From: a virus
Virus record (IMG/VR): IMGVR_UViG_3300046804_000492
Location: 1-28,624 of that record
Strand: one strand, 5' to 3'
Length of the DNA: 28,624 nt
A model generated the notes under the pieces. That model was not told the DNA's origin. It saw only the letters and a list, made by a program, of their open reading frames with translations, and made no database searches. Every line of letters begins with the position of its first letter. Position 1 is the stretch's first letter. Below are positions 21,964 through 27,761 of the stretch, piece by piece. The position numbers and the translations under genes were made by a program.

Positions 21964-22415
21964 GCCTTTGCTTTGCCCTTTTTATTGCTTTTAATAAGAG
22001 CTTTAGACAAACTTTCGACTAGACTGTGTTCACGACCAATGGCTTCGATTTCCCAAGGGCGCTGTAAGTATTCTTTGTTGACACGCTTACCGAGCCAATA
22101 ATGGTGAACACCATCACCACGCTTTTTAGGCTCTTGGCGGTAGTGCCCTCGAATCATTTGTTTTACATGCACCATTTCGTGTGCAAGTGTATACAACAAA
22201 CGACCAAAGCCCAAGTAACTATACAACCCTATAGTGATTTCTGCTTTGCCAGTGCGGGCGCACAATCCAATGCTTCCTTCACTTTTGAGAGTAGGGTCAG
22301 TAACGATTGTAACTTTGTACTTACTATTTGTAAGTTTCAGTTCGGACGCATAGAATTCTGCTAATTTGTGCAACAATTCTTTGCGCTTACCATGTGTGAG
22401 AATTTCAATTTCCAT
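21960..22415 (-). CDS. SprT-like zinc metallopeptidase
   Basis: 151 residues. The zinc motif HEMVHVKQ (HExxH) sits in LLYTLAHEMVHVKQMIRGH at about residues 76-94, as in SprT/Spartan-like domains, with a further His-rich stretch (GDGVHHYW) and the Glu of RPWEIEAIGREH as a candidate third ligand. In eukaryotes SprT domains cut DNA-protein crosslinks; phage versions are uncharacterised. The C-terminus is Lys-rich. The TATACT -10 element ends only six bases before the ATG, so the message should be leaderless. Confidence 0.85.
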   Translation of the reverse strand: MEIEILTHGKRKELLHKLAEFYASELKLTNSKYKVTIVTDPTLKSEGSIGLCARTGKAEITIGLYSYLGFGRLLYTLAHEMVHVKQMIRGHYRQEPKKRGDGVHHYWLGKRVNKEYLQRPWEIEAIGREHSLVESLSKALIKSNKKGKAKA

Positions 22416-22421
22416 GCTGTA

Positions 22422-22450
22422 AGTATAACAGGATTTGGATTTATTGTCAA
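22422..22450 (-). promoter_or_regulatory. Sigma70-type promoter abutting the SprT-like gene
   Basis: Minus strand: TTGACA (22450-22445, perfect), 17-base spacer, TATACT (22427-22422). Only six bases (TACAGC) separate the -10 from the ATG at 22415, so initiation at the usual distance falls on the start codon. Confidence 0.88.
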
Positions 22451-22475
22451 GTTTTAAAAATGAATACTTTTGTAC

Positions 22476-22730
22476 TCAATTCATAAGTTGTGCTATGAGC
22501 AGGAGTTTTTCAAAGTGGTCGATGGCTTTGTTGATTTTATCGACCTTGTCTTTTGTATACTCCGGTTTATGAATACGCCTTGCTTCGACCTCAGCTTTGC
22601 TTAACTCAGTTACCATTTCATCAAGGTTCCTGAGCATTCTTCTGAGGTCACGATTGTAGGGTAGTTGATTGAGTTGGATCGTTAATTCAACCCCAACAAC
22701 TCCCCAATCTAATGCAGTTTCAATCTTCAT
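22476..22730 (-). CDS. Small helical protein, unknown function
   Basis: 84 residues, ATG at 22730 overlapping the TGA of the zinc-ribbon gene (ATGA). Strongly helical and charged (RDLRRMLRNLDEMVTEL, YTKDKVDKINKAIDHFEKLL), with coiled-coil character and no Cys or membrane segment. It ends 25 bases before the SprT promoter. No family recognised. Confidence 0.75.
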   Translation of the reverse strand: MKIETALDWGVVGVELTIQLNQLPYNRDLRRMLRNLDEMVTELSKAEVEARRIHKPEYTKDKVDKINKAIDHFEKLLLIAQLMN

Positions 22731-23530
22731 GCAAAGATTTCAAGTGCAGTGCCACACTCAGTACAAAACTTTGCTGTCGCTTTGTTTTGCTTACCACAAG
22801 TTACACACTTTGGTTTCATCTTAACATTCACTGGTTGTAACACAGGCTTGTTGTCTGCGGTTTCACCTAATAACTTCAATACGATTGTATGTTTTTGAGA
22901 TTCTAACACACCCATTGTAGTTGTAGTGAATGATTGCGTAGATTTACTACCAGGAACAGTGATGCCAACATCATTCAATGTTTGTGCTTGTGCTGTGTTA
23001 AGGCTCGCGCCTGATGCTGTGATCCAACCTCTATCCAATGACGCACTGCCGCTGATATTTGTAGCACTGTAAGTTGCGCCCATTGGTGAAGCCCAATCAC
23101 CGGTAGTAGTACCGTAGTGACTATCATAAGTTTGACCACGCAATATACTACTGTTGAAGAACGGTTGATATTTTGTTTCGTATAGTTCAAACTGATATTC
23201 AATACGAACTAAGCCATCTTCTAGTTTGATACCACGATGTTGTTCTACTGCACCTGTTCGTTCAATAAACTTGAACTTGTTACCTTCTTTAAGATTACCA
23301 TTCTTAATTGAGCGTTCCAAGTCAACTTCTTGACCTGCATTAAGAACAAGACCGCCCGGAGTCATGTCTTCACCGTCAATGAATACATTGACTAATGCTC
23401 GTTTTGTGTTGAGGTTTTTGAGTAAGAAGCTATATTCGCTACCGAAGGGAATATAAACTGTGTCTTTAAATTCGCGGAGAATTTTACCATTGGCTTTTAG
23501 GCTCGCCACGAGCTTGTTTGAGTACATCAT
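22727..23530 (-). CDS. Beta-rich phage protein with C-terminal zinc ribbon
   Basis: 267 residues from the ATG at 23530, preceded by AAAAGGAAACAA; a GTG seven codons upstream is less likely since it precedes the ribosome site. Residues about 1-110 are beta-rich (DTVYIPFGSEYSFLLKNL, ALVNVFIDGED). The middle is Gly/Ser/Thr-rich (GTTTGDWASPMGATYSATNISG). The last 30 residues carry a two-knuckle zinc ribbon, CVTCGKQNKATAKFCTECG. It may be a virion or scaffold-like protein; the zinc ribbon could bind nucleic acid or a partner. A CATAAATA box 75 bases upstream, with hairpins in the leader, suggests late expression. Confidence 0.78.
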   Translation of the reverse strand: MMYSNKLVASLKANGKILREFKDTVYIPFGSEYSFLLKNLNTKRALVNVFIDGEDMTPGGLVLNAGQEVDLERSIKNGNLKEGNKFKFIERTGAVEQHRGIKLEDGLVRIEYQFELYETKYQPFFNSSILRGQTYDSHYGTTTGDWASPMGATYSATNISGSASLDRGWITASGASLNTAQAQTLNDVGITVPGSKSTQSFTTTTMGVLESQKHTIVLKLLGETADNKPVLQPVNVKMKPKCVTCGKQNKATAKFCTECGTALEIFA

Positions 23531-23584
23531 TTGTTTCCTTTTACTGCACACAGACTAAGTGCATTTTGGTTAAAGTCTGTTAGA

Positions 23585-23603
23585 TTGCTAGACCACCTAG
23601 CAA
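23585..23603 (-). promoter_or_regulatory. Leader hairpin of the zinc-ribbon gene
   Basis: Perfect 7-bp stem TTGCTAG / CTAGCAA with a 5-base loop, just after the CATAAATA box and about 55 bases before the ATG. No T run follows on the minus strand, so it is more likely a 5' stabiliser or control element than a terminator. Confidence 0.45.
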
Positions 23604-23605
23604 TG

Positions 23606-23613
23606 TATTTATG
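23606..23613 (-). promoter_or_regulatory. T4-late-type box CATAAATA
   Basis: CATAAATA on the minus strand, seven of eight matches to the T4 late consensus, in the gap between the membrane-protein gene (stop 23649) and the zinc-ribbon gene. Confidence 0.5.
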
Positions 23614-23648
23614 ATATCAGATTGTTGATTAAAAAGAAAGAGTTTTGG

Positions 23649-23903
23649 TCAAGAAAAGTCCCAACGGGTTCCTTTTAGTTTGACACCGACATAAGTCCCT
23701 ACTATTCCACCTATGACCGCAGGAACTAGTAACCAAACATCTCTAGTGTATCCTACTACTATTAGTGCCCCAAGAAGGTACAACACACCTGCCCAAAGAC
23801 TAGCGGCGATAGCACGACTTTTCTCTACTGCTGTCAAGTAGTAAGTGTAAAACATGTCAGTAAAGAACATTGCCAAGAAGGCTGCAAGGTATTCCCAAAT
23901 CAT
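23649..23903 (-). CDS. Three-helix integral membrane protein
   Basis: 84 residues from the ATG at 23903, which overlaps the TGA of the preceding 43-residue gene; a longer frame back to 23984 would overlap that gene and is rejected. Three hydrophobic stretches are visible (about 3-22, 33-52 and 57-75: WEYLAAFLAMFFTDMFYTYY, AGVLYLLGALIVVGY, VWLLVPAVIGGIVGTYVGV). The family is common in T4-like environmental phages as a small membrane protein of unknown role. A holin function is possible but not supported by neighbours. Confidence 0.75.
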   Translation of the reverse strand: MIWEYLAAFLAMFFTDMFYTYYLTAVEKSRAIAASLWAGVLYLLGALIVVGYTRDVWLLVPAVIGGIVGTYVGVKLKGTRWDFS

Positions 23904-24031
23904 TTTTGTTCTTTCACTACTACTTCTTTTTTGATAGGTTCGGGGAAGTAAGGTTCGATGATATAGTGGTTTGAACCCCACCAACCCAGCGCAGACAATG
24001 CGCCGATTACAATGTATTCTAGTGCAAGCAT
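23900..24031 (-). CDS. 43-residue membrane-anchored protein
   Basis: The ATG at 24031 overlaps the TAA of the amidotransferase gene (TAATG) and the TGA overlaps the next ATG (ATGA). N-terminal hydrophobic helix (MLALEYIVIGALSALGWWG) followed by a short polar tail ending IKKEVVVKEQK. Coupled overlaps on both sides support expression. Function unknown; it may act with the three-helix protein encoded right after it. Confidence 0.65.
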   Translation of the reverse strand: MLALEYIVIGALSALGWWGSNHYIIEPYFPEPIKKEVVVKEQK

Positions 24032-24675
24032 TATTGTTCCATAAGTTTATTAACGAATTCTAATAGTAATGTATGTTGGTGACCCCCATGCCAATGAGGT
24101 TTCATCCAACTATAACTGTCAAACCAAAACTTTTCACTTTCAGGATGACATCCTATTAGCCCGATTCTATTTTGAATAATAGCCATCGGATCGTTATTAC
24201 TGTATGTAGCAATAGTTTCAAACTTCAAATTATTTCCCACTAACGCACAGCCATCATAGAAGAACATCTTTTCTTGTTCTTGTTCCCATGTGACGGGCAT
24301 TGCTTTTGCGTGTGGTCTTCGTGTGTCTGTACCGGGTCGTGTGATATATTGAACAGCGTCAACTTCATCTAGTATGTTAAAGTAATGACTGCCTGCCCAG
24401 TATGCACCCATACAAATGCCGAGGTATCGTCCACCTCGGCTTATAAAGTCTCTGACTGCTTTCTTGTTGTGTTTCAATAGAGTGTCGAAACTGTCACTAT
24501 CCCCTATGCCCCCAGGGAAAGCAACTATGTCAAAGTCATCAAAGAAACCTTCTTCCATCTCATTCTTTGAGAACAGTCTAAAGTCATAGTGTTCACCCAA
24601 AGCCCTAATCATTCCGTTAGCGCATTGTACGGACGCTTTTGGATCGTAAATGAATAGAGCTATTTTGGGCTTCAT
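24031..24675 (-). CDS. Class I glutamine-amidotransferase-like protein (BPL_N type)
   Basis: 214 residues with the class I GATase fold. FPGGIGD (54-60) forms the oxyanion strand, the nucleophile elbow is LGICMGAYWAG with C88, and GCHPES supplies H177 and E179, the full Cys-His-Glu triad. The pattern resembles the BPL_N-type domain found near biotin ligase and in phage genomes. Without an associated synthetase domain it may hydrolyse glutamine or another amide for an unknown acceptor. It follows the recoded gene by seven bases. ATG at 24675. Confidence 0.82.
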   Translation of the reverse strand: MKPKIALFIYDPKASVQCANGMIRALGEHYDFRLFSKNEMEEGFFDDFDIVAFPGGIGDSDSFDTLLKHNKKAVRDFISRGGRYLGICMGAYWAGSHYFNILDEVDAVQYITRPGTDTRRPHAKAMPVTWEQEQEKMFFYDGCALVGNNLKFETIATYSNNDPMAIIQNRIGLIGCHPESEKFWFDSYSWMKPHWHGGHQHTLLLEFVNKLMEQ

Positions 24676-24682
24676 CAGCTAT

Positions 24683-25264
24683 TTAGCTATACTCAAAGGG
24701 TGTATCAGGATCACTGTAATCAACATCAATGGTCATACCCTTAACATTGTCATATTCCTGATAGTATGTTTCGTTTGGCATCAATACCCTAAACTGTTCT
24801 CCGTATTTAAGAGTAAGAAAGGTTACATCTGACTTATTCAGTATGTCACAAATAACAAATCCTGTAGCACATCGTCCTAAGATATTCTTAAAAGGGCTGT
24901 GCTTAACTTCATTGTTTTGCAATGCTATATGAATTTCAGTACGAGGTCTAAACATGATACGAGTTATGCCTAGCTTTTGATTGCGTAGACGGAACTTGTC
25001 GTAGATTGTTAGTTCGGTGAGTGTTGCTTCGTTCTGCTCGTTGATAACTACCAACGCATTTTTGAACTTGAGTGAACCTTTTGTGTGTGAATTGTCTGGG
25101 GTCTCTTTTGTACTCCAATGTAGCTGTGCGTCTACATGATTCACATAGTATGTCTCGCCATGAAATTTTAAGACCCACATGGGAATGGTCTCGTCTTGTA
25201 AGTGTGCTTTATTAAAGTGGAAGACTACCTCTTTACATGCGAATTCAATCTATTGTTGTGTCAT
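24683..25264 (-). CDS. Conserved T4-like phage protein with an in-frame UAG at codon 5 (stop-codon recoding)
   Basis: The ATG at 25264-25262 has an excellent ribosome site (AAAGGAG, 7 bases upstream) and a TATAAATA late box. The frame reads M-T-Q-Q-[TAG]-I-E-F-A-C-K-E-V-V-F and then runs open through MWVLKFHGETYY to a TAA at 24683: 193 codons, with the TAG at 25252-25250. The 30 codons between the TAG and the next ATG (25180) contain no stop and look like true protein. The latter ATG lacks a ribosome site and would delete part of a continuous domain. The sequence resembles a conserved protein of T4-like cyanophages and pelagiphages (recalled pattern, not searched). The window's CUA-anticodon tRNA could decode the TAG. 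Two CAA codons precede it, so Gln is a natural guess for the inserted residue. A sequencing or assembly error is the main alternative. Confidence 0.8.
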
Positions 25265-25291
25265 TTTGTTTCTCCTTTATTATGACATTAA

Positions 25292-25299
25292 TATTTATA
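25292..25299 (-). promoter_or_regulatory. Perfect T4-late consensus TATAAATA
   Basis: TATAAATA on the minus strand, eight of eight matches, 27 bases upstream of the ATG at 25264. It overlaps one arm of the hairpin at 25294-25320. Confidence 0.7.
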
Positions 25300-25320
25300 T
25301 GGGGACTAGCCCCATATAAA
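25294..25320 (-). terminator. Long perfect hairpin between the recoded gene and 25321-25581
   Basis: 11-bp perfect stem TTTATATGGGG / CCCCATATAAA with a 5-base loop. It begins immediately after the TGA of the gene at 25321 on the minus strand. No U run follows beyond the A/T-rich stem arm, so termination is uncertain; a 3'-protecting or processing structure is possible. Its distal arm contains most of the TATAAATA box. Confidence 0.6.
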
Positions 25321-25581
25321 TCATTTCTGTTTACTGTTGATTTCAGGGACGGGTTCGCCGCTTACTGGATCAAGAGTTGGGGCAATCTTTGATGCTTCTT
25401 CTGGAGTTAAGAATCTAGGTTGTTCATTAAACCAGTGAGGAGTAAATGACCATCCGAAACTCTTCCAATACTTGTGGATAAGATTGTTAGCAACTATAGT
25501 TGCCGCAAGAATAATTAGCAATCCCATTGCATAGAGGATACTGCCTGCTAAAAAGACAGCCGCATTATCCATATCCATCAT
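25321..25581 (-). CDS. Single-pass membrane protein, unknown function
   Basis: 86 residues, ATG at 25581 overlapping the rubredoxin TGA (ATGA). A hydrophobic segment (AVFLAGSILYAMGLLIILAATIVANNLI, residues about 8-35) is followed by a Trp-rich interface stretch (YWKSFGWSFTPHWF) and a Pro/Glu/Lys-rich cytosolic or periplasmic tail. Coupling to the rubredoxin gene hints at a membrane-associated redox function, but no cofactor motif is visible. Confidence 0.75.
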   Translation of the reverse strand: MMDMDNAAVFLAGSILYAMGLLIILAATIVANNLIHKYWKSFGWSFTPHWFNEQPRFLTPEEASKIAPTLDPVSGEPVPEINSKQK

Positions 25582-25706
25582 AGAGCCTCGTAATCCTCTT
25601 TACCTACGCCGCATTCAGGGCATTCAAATGTATCGGGAAGTTCATCCCATTTGCCTTCAGTTGCTTCATCGTGAACGTGTCCACATACAATACAAACGTG
25701 ATCCAT
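25578..25706 (-). CDS. Rubredoxin-type iron protein, 42 residues
   Basis: ATG at 25706 overlaps the rubrerythrin TAA (TAATG). The 42 residues contain CIVCG near the start and CPECGVGKEDYE near the end, the two CxxC(G) knuckles of rubredoxin that hold a single Fe(SCys)4 centre. The usual length is about 52, so the loop between the knuckles is shortened (HVHDEATEGKWDELPDTFE between). Rubredoxin is the normal electron donor to rubrerythrin, encoded immediately upstream. Together they would form a small peroxide-reducing system. Confidence 0.88.
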   Translation of the reverse strand: MDHVCIVCGHVHDEATEGKWDELPDTFECPECGVGKEDYEAL

Positions 25707-26155
25707 TATAGTGAGTCCTTTACTTGTTGATATGCTTCTGCATGACGCTTTTCTACTTTTTGTAGTGCGGCGAAACGCTTCTCTGCTTTCTTAAGAACTG
25801 CTTGAAATTGCTCCGCATGTTCTTTAGATTCTTGGATTTGATGTTGCGCTTCTAATTGAGCCTGAACATTACCCTCATGCTCTGCGGCACGATGGAATTC
25901 AGGATACATTGTAGTGAATTCGTAAGTTTCACCTTCGATTGCTTTCTCTAAGCATTCTTTGGTACTTGGCTTACCAATCAACAATTCTAAGTGACCCCAT
26001 GCGTGTAGCAATTCTTGGTCAGCGGTGTGTTCAAAATGTTTTGCAACATCTTCAAAGCCTTCAGCACGTGCAAGTTTCGCAAAGTAGCGATACTTGATGT
26101 GTGCCATGCTTTCACCTGCTAGTGCGCTTTCTAGATTTTTTAGTGTCAACGACAT
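25706..26155 (-). CDS. Rubrerythrin-like diiron protein (no C-terminal rubredoxin domain)
   Basis: 149 residues, four-helix bundle of the ferritin-like class. Helix motifs carry the two diiron ligand sets: GESMAH (E in helix 1), TADQELLHAWGH (ExxH), EGETYEF and YPEFHRAAEHEG, then QESKEHAEQF (ExxH). Rubrerythrins reduce hydrogen peroxide. Here the rubredoxin domain normally fused at the C-terminus is a separate gene that overlaps its stop. ATG at 26155 with AAAGGAAC upstream. It overlaps the 3' end of the preceding gene by 44 bases. Confidence 0.9.
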   Translation of the reverse strand: MSLTLKNLESALAGESMAHIKYRYFAKLARAEGFEDVAKHFEHTADQELLHAWGHLELLIGKPSTKECLEKAIEGETYEFTTMYPEFHRAAEHEGNVQAQLEAQHQIQESKEHAEQFQAVLKKAEKRFAALQKVEKRHAEAYQQVKDSL

Positions 26156-26552
26156 TAGTAGTTCCTTTTAATGATTTAAGTCGGTCGAGTAAAGATTCTG
26201 TCTTAGTGACTTCTTTCACAACCTTCTTGGGTTTTTGGTGCGCTTGATGGGAATCGAACCCACTACGTACTGGTTTAGAATCAGTTGCCCCTGCCTTCGG
26301 GACTTCAAGCGCAATTTCTTTCAAACGAGACACCTCGTGATGTTTTGTAATTATAACATGTTTTACTTCATCGTCAATCTTAATGGGCAAATCAAGATGA
26401 ACTGTGATGAAGGGACCATCAGTCTCATTAAGTTGGTTATCGTTACCAACTGTACCGATGAAGGGTATGCCTTGATAGCGTCCTAAGATTCTATCTCCTA
26501 GGTGGTAGGTTGCTTTATAACTAACTGAGGCAAAATATTCTTCATAGGTCAT
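26112..26552 (-). CDS. Conserved-type phage protein whose frame runs through a tRNA gene
   Basis: 146 residues, ATG at 26552 overlapping the upstream small gene. Residues 1-80 look like a real folded protein (YFASVSYKATYHLGDRILG, IPFIGTVGNDNQL, DGPFITVHLDLPI, VKHVIITKHHEV). Residues about 81-106 are the translation of a tRNA gene on the same strand (26236-26312), and the frame stays open into a Lys-rich tail (KPKKVVKEV to KKSRKRTSR) that overlaps rubrerythrin. The ancestral protein probably ended near the tRNA, and the tail may be a by-product or a genuine extension. Function unknown. Confidence 0.65.
   Translation of the reverse strand: MTYEEYFASVSYKATYHLGDRILGRYQGIPFIGTVGNDNQLNETDGPFITVHLDLPIKIDDEVKHVIITKHHEVSRLKEIALEVPKAGATDSKPVRSGFDSHQAHQKPKKVVKEVTKTESLLDRLKSLKGTTNVVDTKKSRKRTSR
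26236..26312 (-). tRNA. tRNA with CUA anticodon (amber-decoding / suppressor type)
   Basis: 77 bases with encoded CCA. Acceptor stem GCGCTTG/CAAGCGC pairs 7 of 7, A73. T arm GTGGG-TTCGATT-CCCAT (one G.T pair). Anticodon arm ACTGA-TTCTAAA-CCAGT: four pairs plus an A.C mismatch at 31.39; loop U33, anticodon C34-U35-A36, A37. The anticodon CUA pairs with UAG. D arm GTCCC-GAAGGCA-GGGGC keeps the GG pair but has an unusually long stem and A8 rather than U8. Short 5-base variable region (ACGTA), so not a Leu/Ser/Tyr class II tRNA. The amino acid is unknown. It lies within the coding frame of 26112-26552. Confidence 0.88.
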
Positions 26553-26643
26553 CTTTAGCTTTCGGTGGTCTTGAACTTACGATTATACACGAAAGAGCAA
26601 AACTTGCAATAACTATGGCTAAACACATTACAATGGCAAACAT
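26542..26643 (-). CDS. 33-residue membrane or lipoprotein-like peptide
   Basis: ATG at 26643 preceded by AAAGGAATC, CATAAATA late box 18 bases upstream, ending in TGA just inside the next gene. The 33 residues are a hydrophobic segment (MFAIVMCLAIVIASFALSC) followed by a short basic tail (IIVSSRPPKAKDDL). The LSC ending of the hydrophobic stretch could be a weak lipobox. Small size and overlap suggest a translational leader or membrane peptide for the tRNA-containing gene. Confidence 0.6.
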   Translation of the reverse strand: MFAIVMCLAIVIASFALSCIIVSSRPPKAKDDL

Positions 26644-26661
26644 AATAGATTCCTTTAAGTA

Positions 26662-26669
26662 TATTTATG
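26662..26669 (-). promoter_or_regulatory. T4-late-type box CATAAATA
   Basis: CATAAATA on the minus strand, 18 bases upstream of the 33-residue gene, right after the terminator of the beta-barrel gene. Would drive the unit containing the tRNA, rubrerythrin and rubredoxin. Confidence 0.55.
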
Positions 26670-26672
26670 GTA

Positions 26673-26692
26673 AAAGGCTCCGAAGAGCCTTT
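26673..26692 (-). terminator. C(UUCG)G-capped terminator after the beta-barrel gene
   Basis: Minus strand AAAGGCTC-TTCG-GAGCCTTT, an 8-bp stem with UUCG loop ending in a run of four T, 24 bases past the TAA of the outer-membrane gene. Confidence 0.82.
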
Positions 26693-26716
26693 CGCTTTTA
26701 AAAGAATCTAATCAGA

Positions 26717-27268
26717 TTAGAAACCGATTGAGATACCTGCGCCGAATGCGTTTTCTTTGATAGTTTGACCTGAACGGCTTGCATTCAAATTAAATGCAAT
26801 ATTCTTAGCAACTGGAATTGAGTAAGTTGCGAAACCGACCGTTTGCTTTGTACGAGCACCAACTTCAGTAGAACCTACACGAGTTTTGATACCAGTCAAC
26901 AAGAAACCTGGACCTGCTTTCAAGCCATACGTTGCACCAACTAGACCATAGTTGTATGGTGTACCGCCGTTAAAGCCATTGTCATGACCTGCGCCAATGA
27001 ATGGAGTAACACCTTTGAAGTTAACGCTGTTCTTAGCACCAGTAACTTCAACACTGCTCAACATACCTGAATTATCTTTCATAGTAGCAGTGCGACCTTG
27101 AAGCCCCAACTGGTAATCACCGAAGCCTTTGCCTGCACGAATATATTGTGCTGTGCTGTCGCCTGAGCCATTACGACCTAGAACATTATCAACATCAACT
27201 GAAACATAGTCAGCGGCAAATGCACCAAATGATAGTGCTGTTAAGATTGCGAATGCAAATTTTTTCAT
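26717..27268 (-). CDS. Outer-membrane beta-barrel protein with signal peptide
   Basis: 183 residues from the ATG at 27268 (AAAGGA upstream; a TTG two codons earlier is less likely). The N-terminal signal (MKKFAFAILTALSFGAFA, from the next Met) has an AFA-A cleavage site and predicts export. The mature part is Gly/Asn/Thr-rich with alternating hydrophobic strands (YQLGLQGRTATM, YGLVGATYGLKAGPGFLLTG, TVGFATYSIPVAKNIAFNLN) and ends in Phe (GAGISIGF), the terminal aromatic recognised by the Bam machinery. It looks like a host-type small porin or OmpW/OprF-like barrel placed in the phage outer-membrane expression set, perhaps to alter receptor exposure or permeability. Confidence 0.82.
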   Translation of the reverse strand: MKKFAFAILTALSFGAFAADYVSVDVDNVLGRNGSGDSTAQYIRAGKGFGDYQLGLQGRTATMKDNSGMLSSVEVTGAKNSVNFKGVTPFIGAGHDNGFNGGTPYNYGLVGATYGLKAGPGFLLTGIKTRVGSTEVGARTKQTVGFATYSIPVAKNIAFNLNASRSGQTIKENAFGAGISIGF

Positions 27269-27295
27269 TTTCAATTTTCCTTTAGTTTATGAAAT

Positions 27296-27454
27296 TTACC
27301 AATGTCTAATGACACCGGCTACAATAAACATATTGGTTATGATATAACACAATACGATTAGTGTCCGTATGATAGCAACTTTGTCTGCTGTGGCGTTATC
27401 GTTATGGGCTTTTTCTCCTAGAGCCTTTGCCCATAATACCCATGCTTTACTCAT
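27296..27454 (-). CDS. 52-residue membrane protein
   Basis: ATG at 27454 overlaps the end of the upstream gene (GATGAGTAA). N-terminal amphipathic part (MSKAWVLWAKALGEKAHNDNA), then a hydrophobic helix (IIRTLIVLCYIITNMFIVAGV) and a short RHW tail. Similar short membrane proteins occur in T4-like environmental phages. Function unknown. The TAA is followed by the beta-barrel leader. Confidence 0.68.
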   Translation of the reverse strand: MSKAWVLWAKALGEKAHNDNATADKVAIIRTLIVLCYIITNMFIVAGVIRHW

Positions 27455-27755
27455 CCTGGTCATTGTGACCTAGTCCGTTGCTATGTTTATCTGTTGTTTT
27501 GTCCAAGTCTTGGAACAAGCGTTTTTCTTGTGCTGTTAGTTTGTCTTTATGGGTCTTGCGAGGGTTGCCACACAAGTAACACTTGGGGTTACCGCAATCC
27601 ATAGTGTGATGTTTTGCTAAACGGTGAGGTTCTTTAATAGCTTTATCACGGTTAGTTAAACCATGCGCTTTAGCAATCTTCACTTGTCGAGCAATGTGAA
27701 CGTCTGTCTTATGACGGCGTTGAGAGTTAATAAATTTAGCTGTATCGTTACTCAT
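27447..27755 (-). CDS. Cys-rich small phage protein (CGNPKCYLCGNPRK type)
   Basis: 102 residues. A very basic N-terminal half (RRHKTDVHIARQVKIAKAHGL) precedes MDCGNPKCYLCGNPRKTHKDK, whose three Cys plus nearby His (LAKHHTMDCG) can bind zinc. This pattern recurs in many T4-like environmental phages (recalled, not searched). The acidic tail ends NDQDE. A TATACT element lies six bases before the ATG, so a leaderless message is likely. Nucleic-acid binding is possible. Confidence 0.8.
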   Translation of the reverse strand: MSNDTAKFINSQRRHKTDVHIARQVKIAKAHGLTNRDKAIKEPHRLAKHHTMDCGNPKCYLCGNPRKTHKDKLTAQEKRLFQDLDKTTDKHSNGLGHNDQDE

Positions 27756-27761
27756 AGTGCT

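Noticed and set aside
23904-23984. N-terminal extension of the three-helix membrane protein
   Set aside because: The extra 27 residues overlap a well-formed 43-residue gene coupled by ATGA to the later ATG.
23960-23985. T-arm-like sequence resembling a tRNA end (GGTTTGAACCCCACC)
   Set aside because: No matching acceptor or anticodon arms nearby; it is part of the 43-residue gene.
24683-25180. Start of the recoded gene at the internal ATG (25180)
   Set aside because: No ribosome site precedes it and 30 protein-like codons upstream are in frame with a strong start at 25264. Kept only as the alternative if the TAG is an error.
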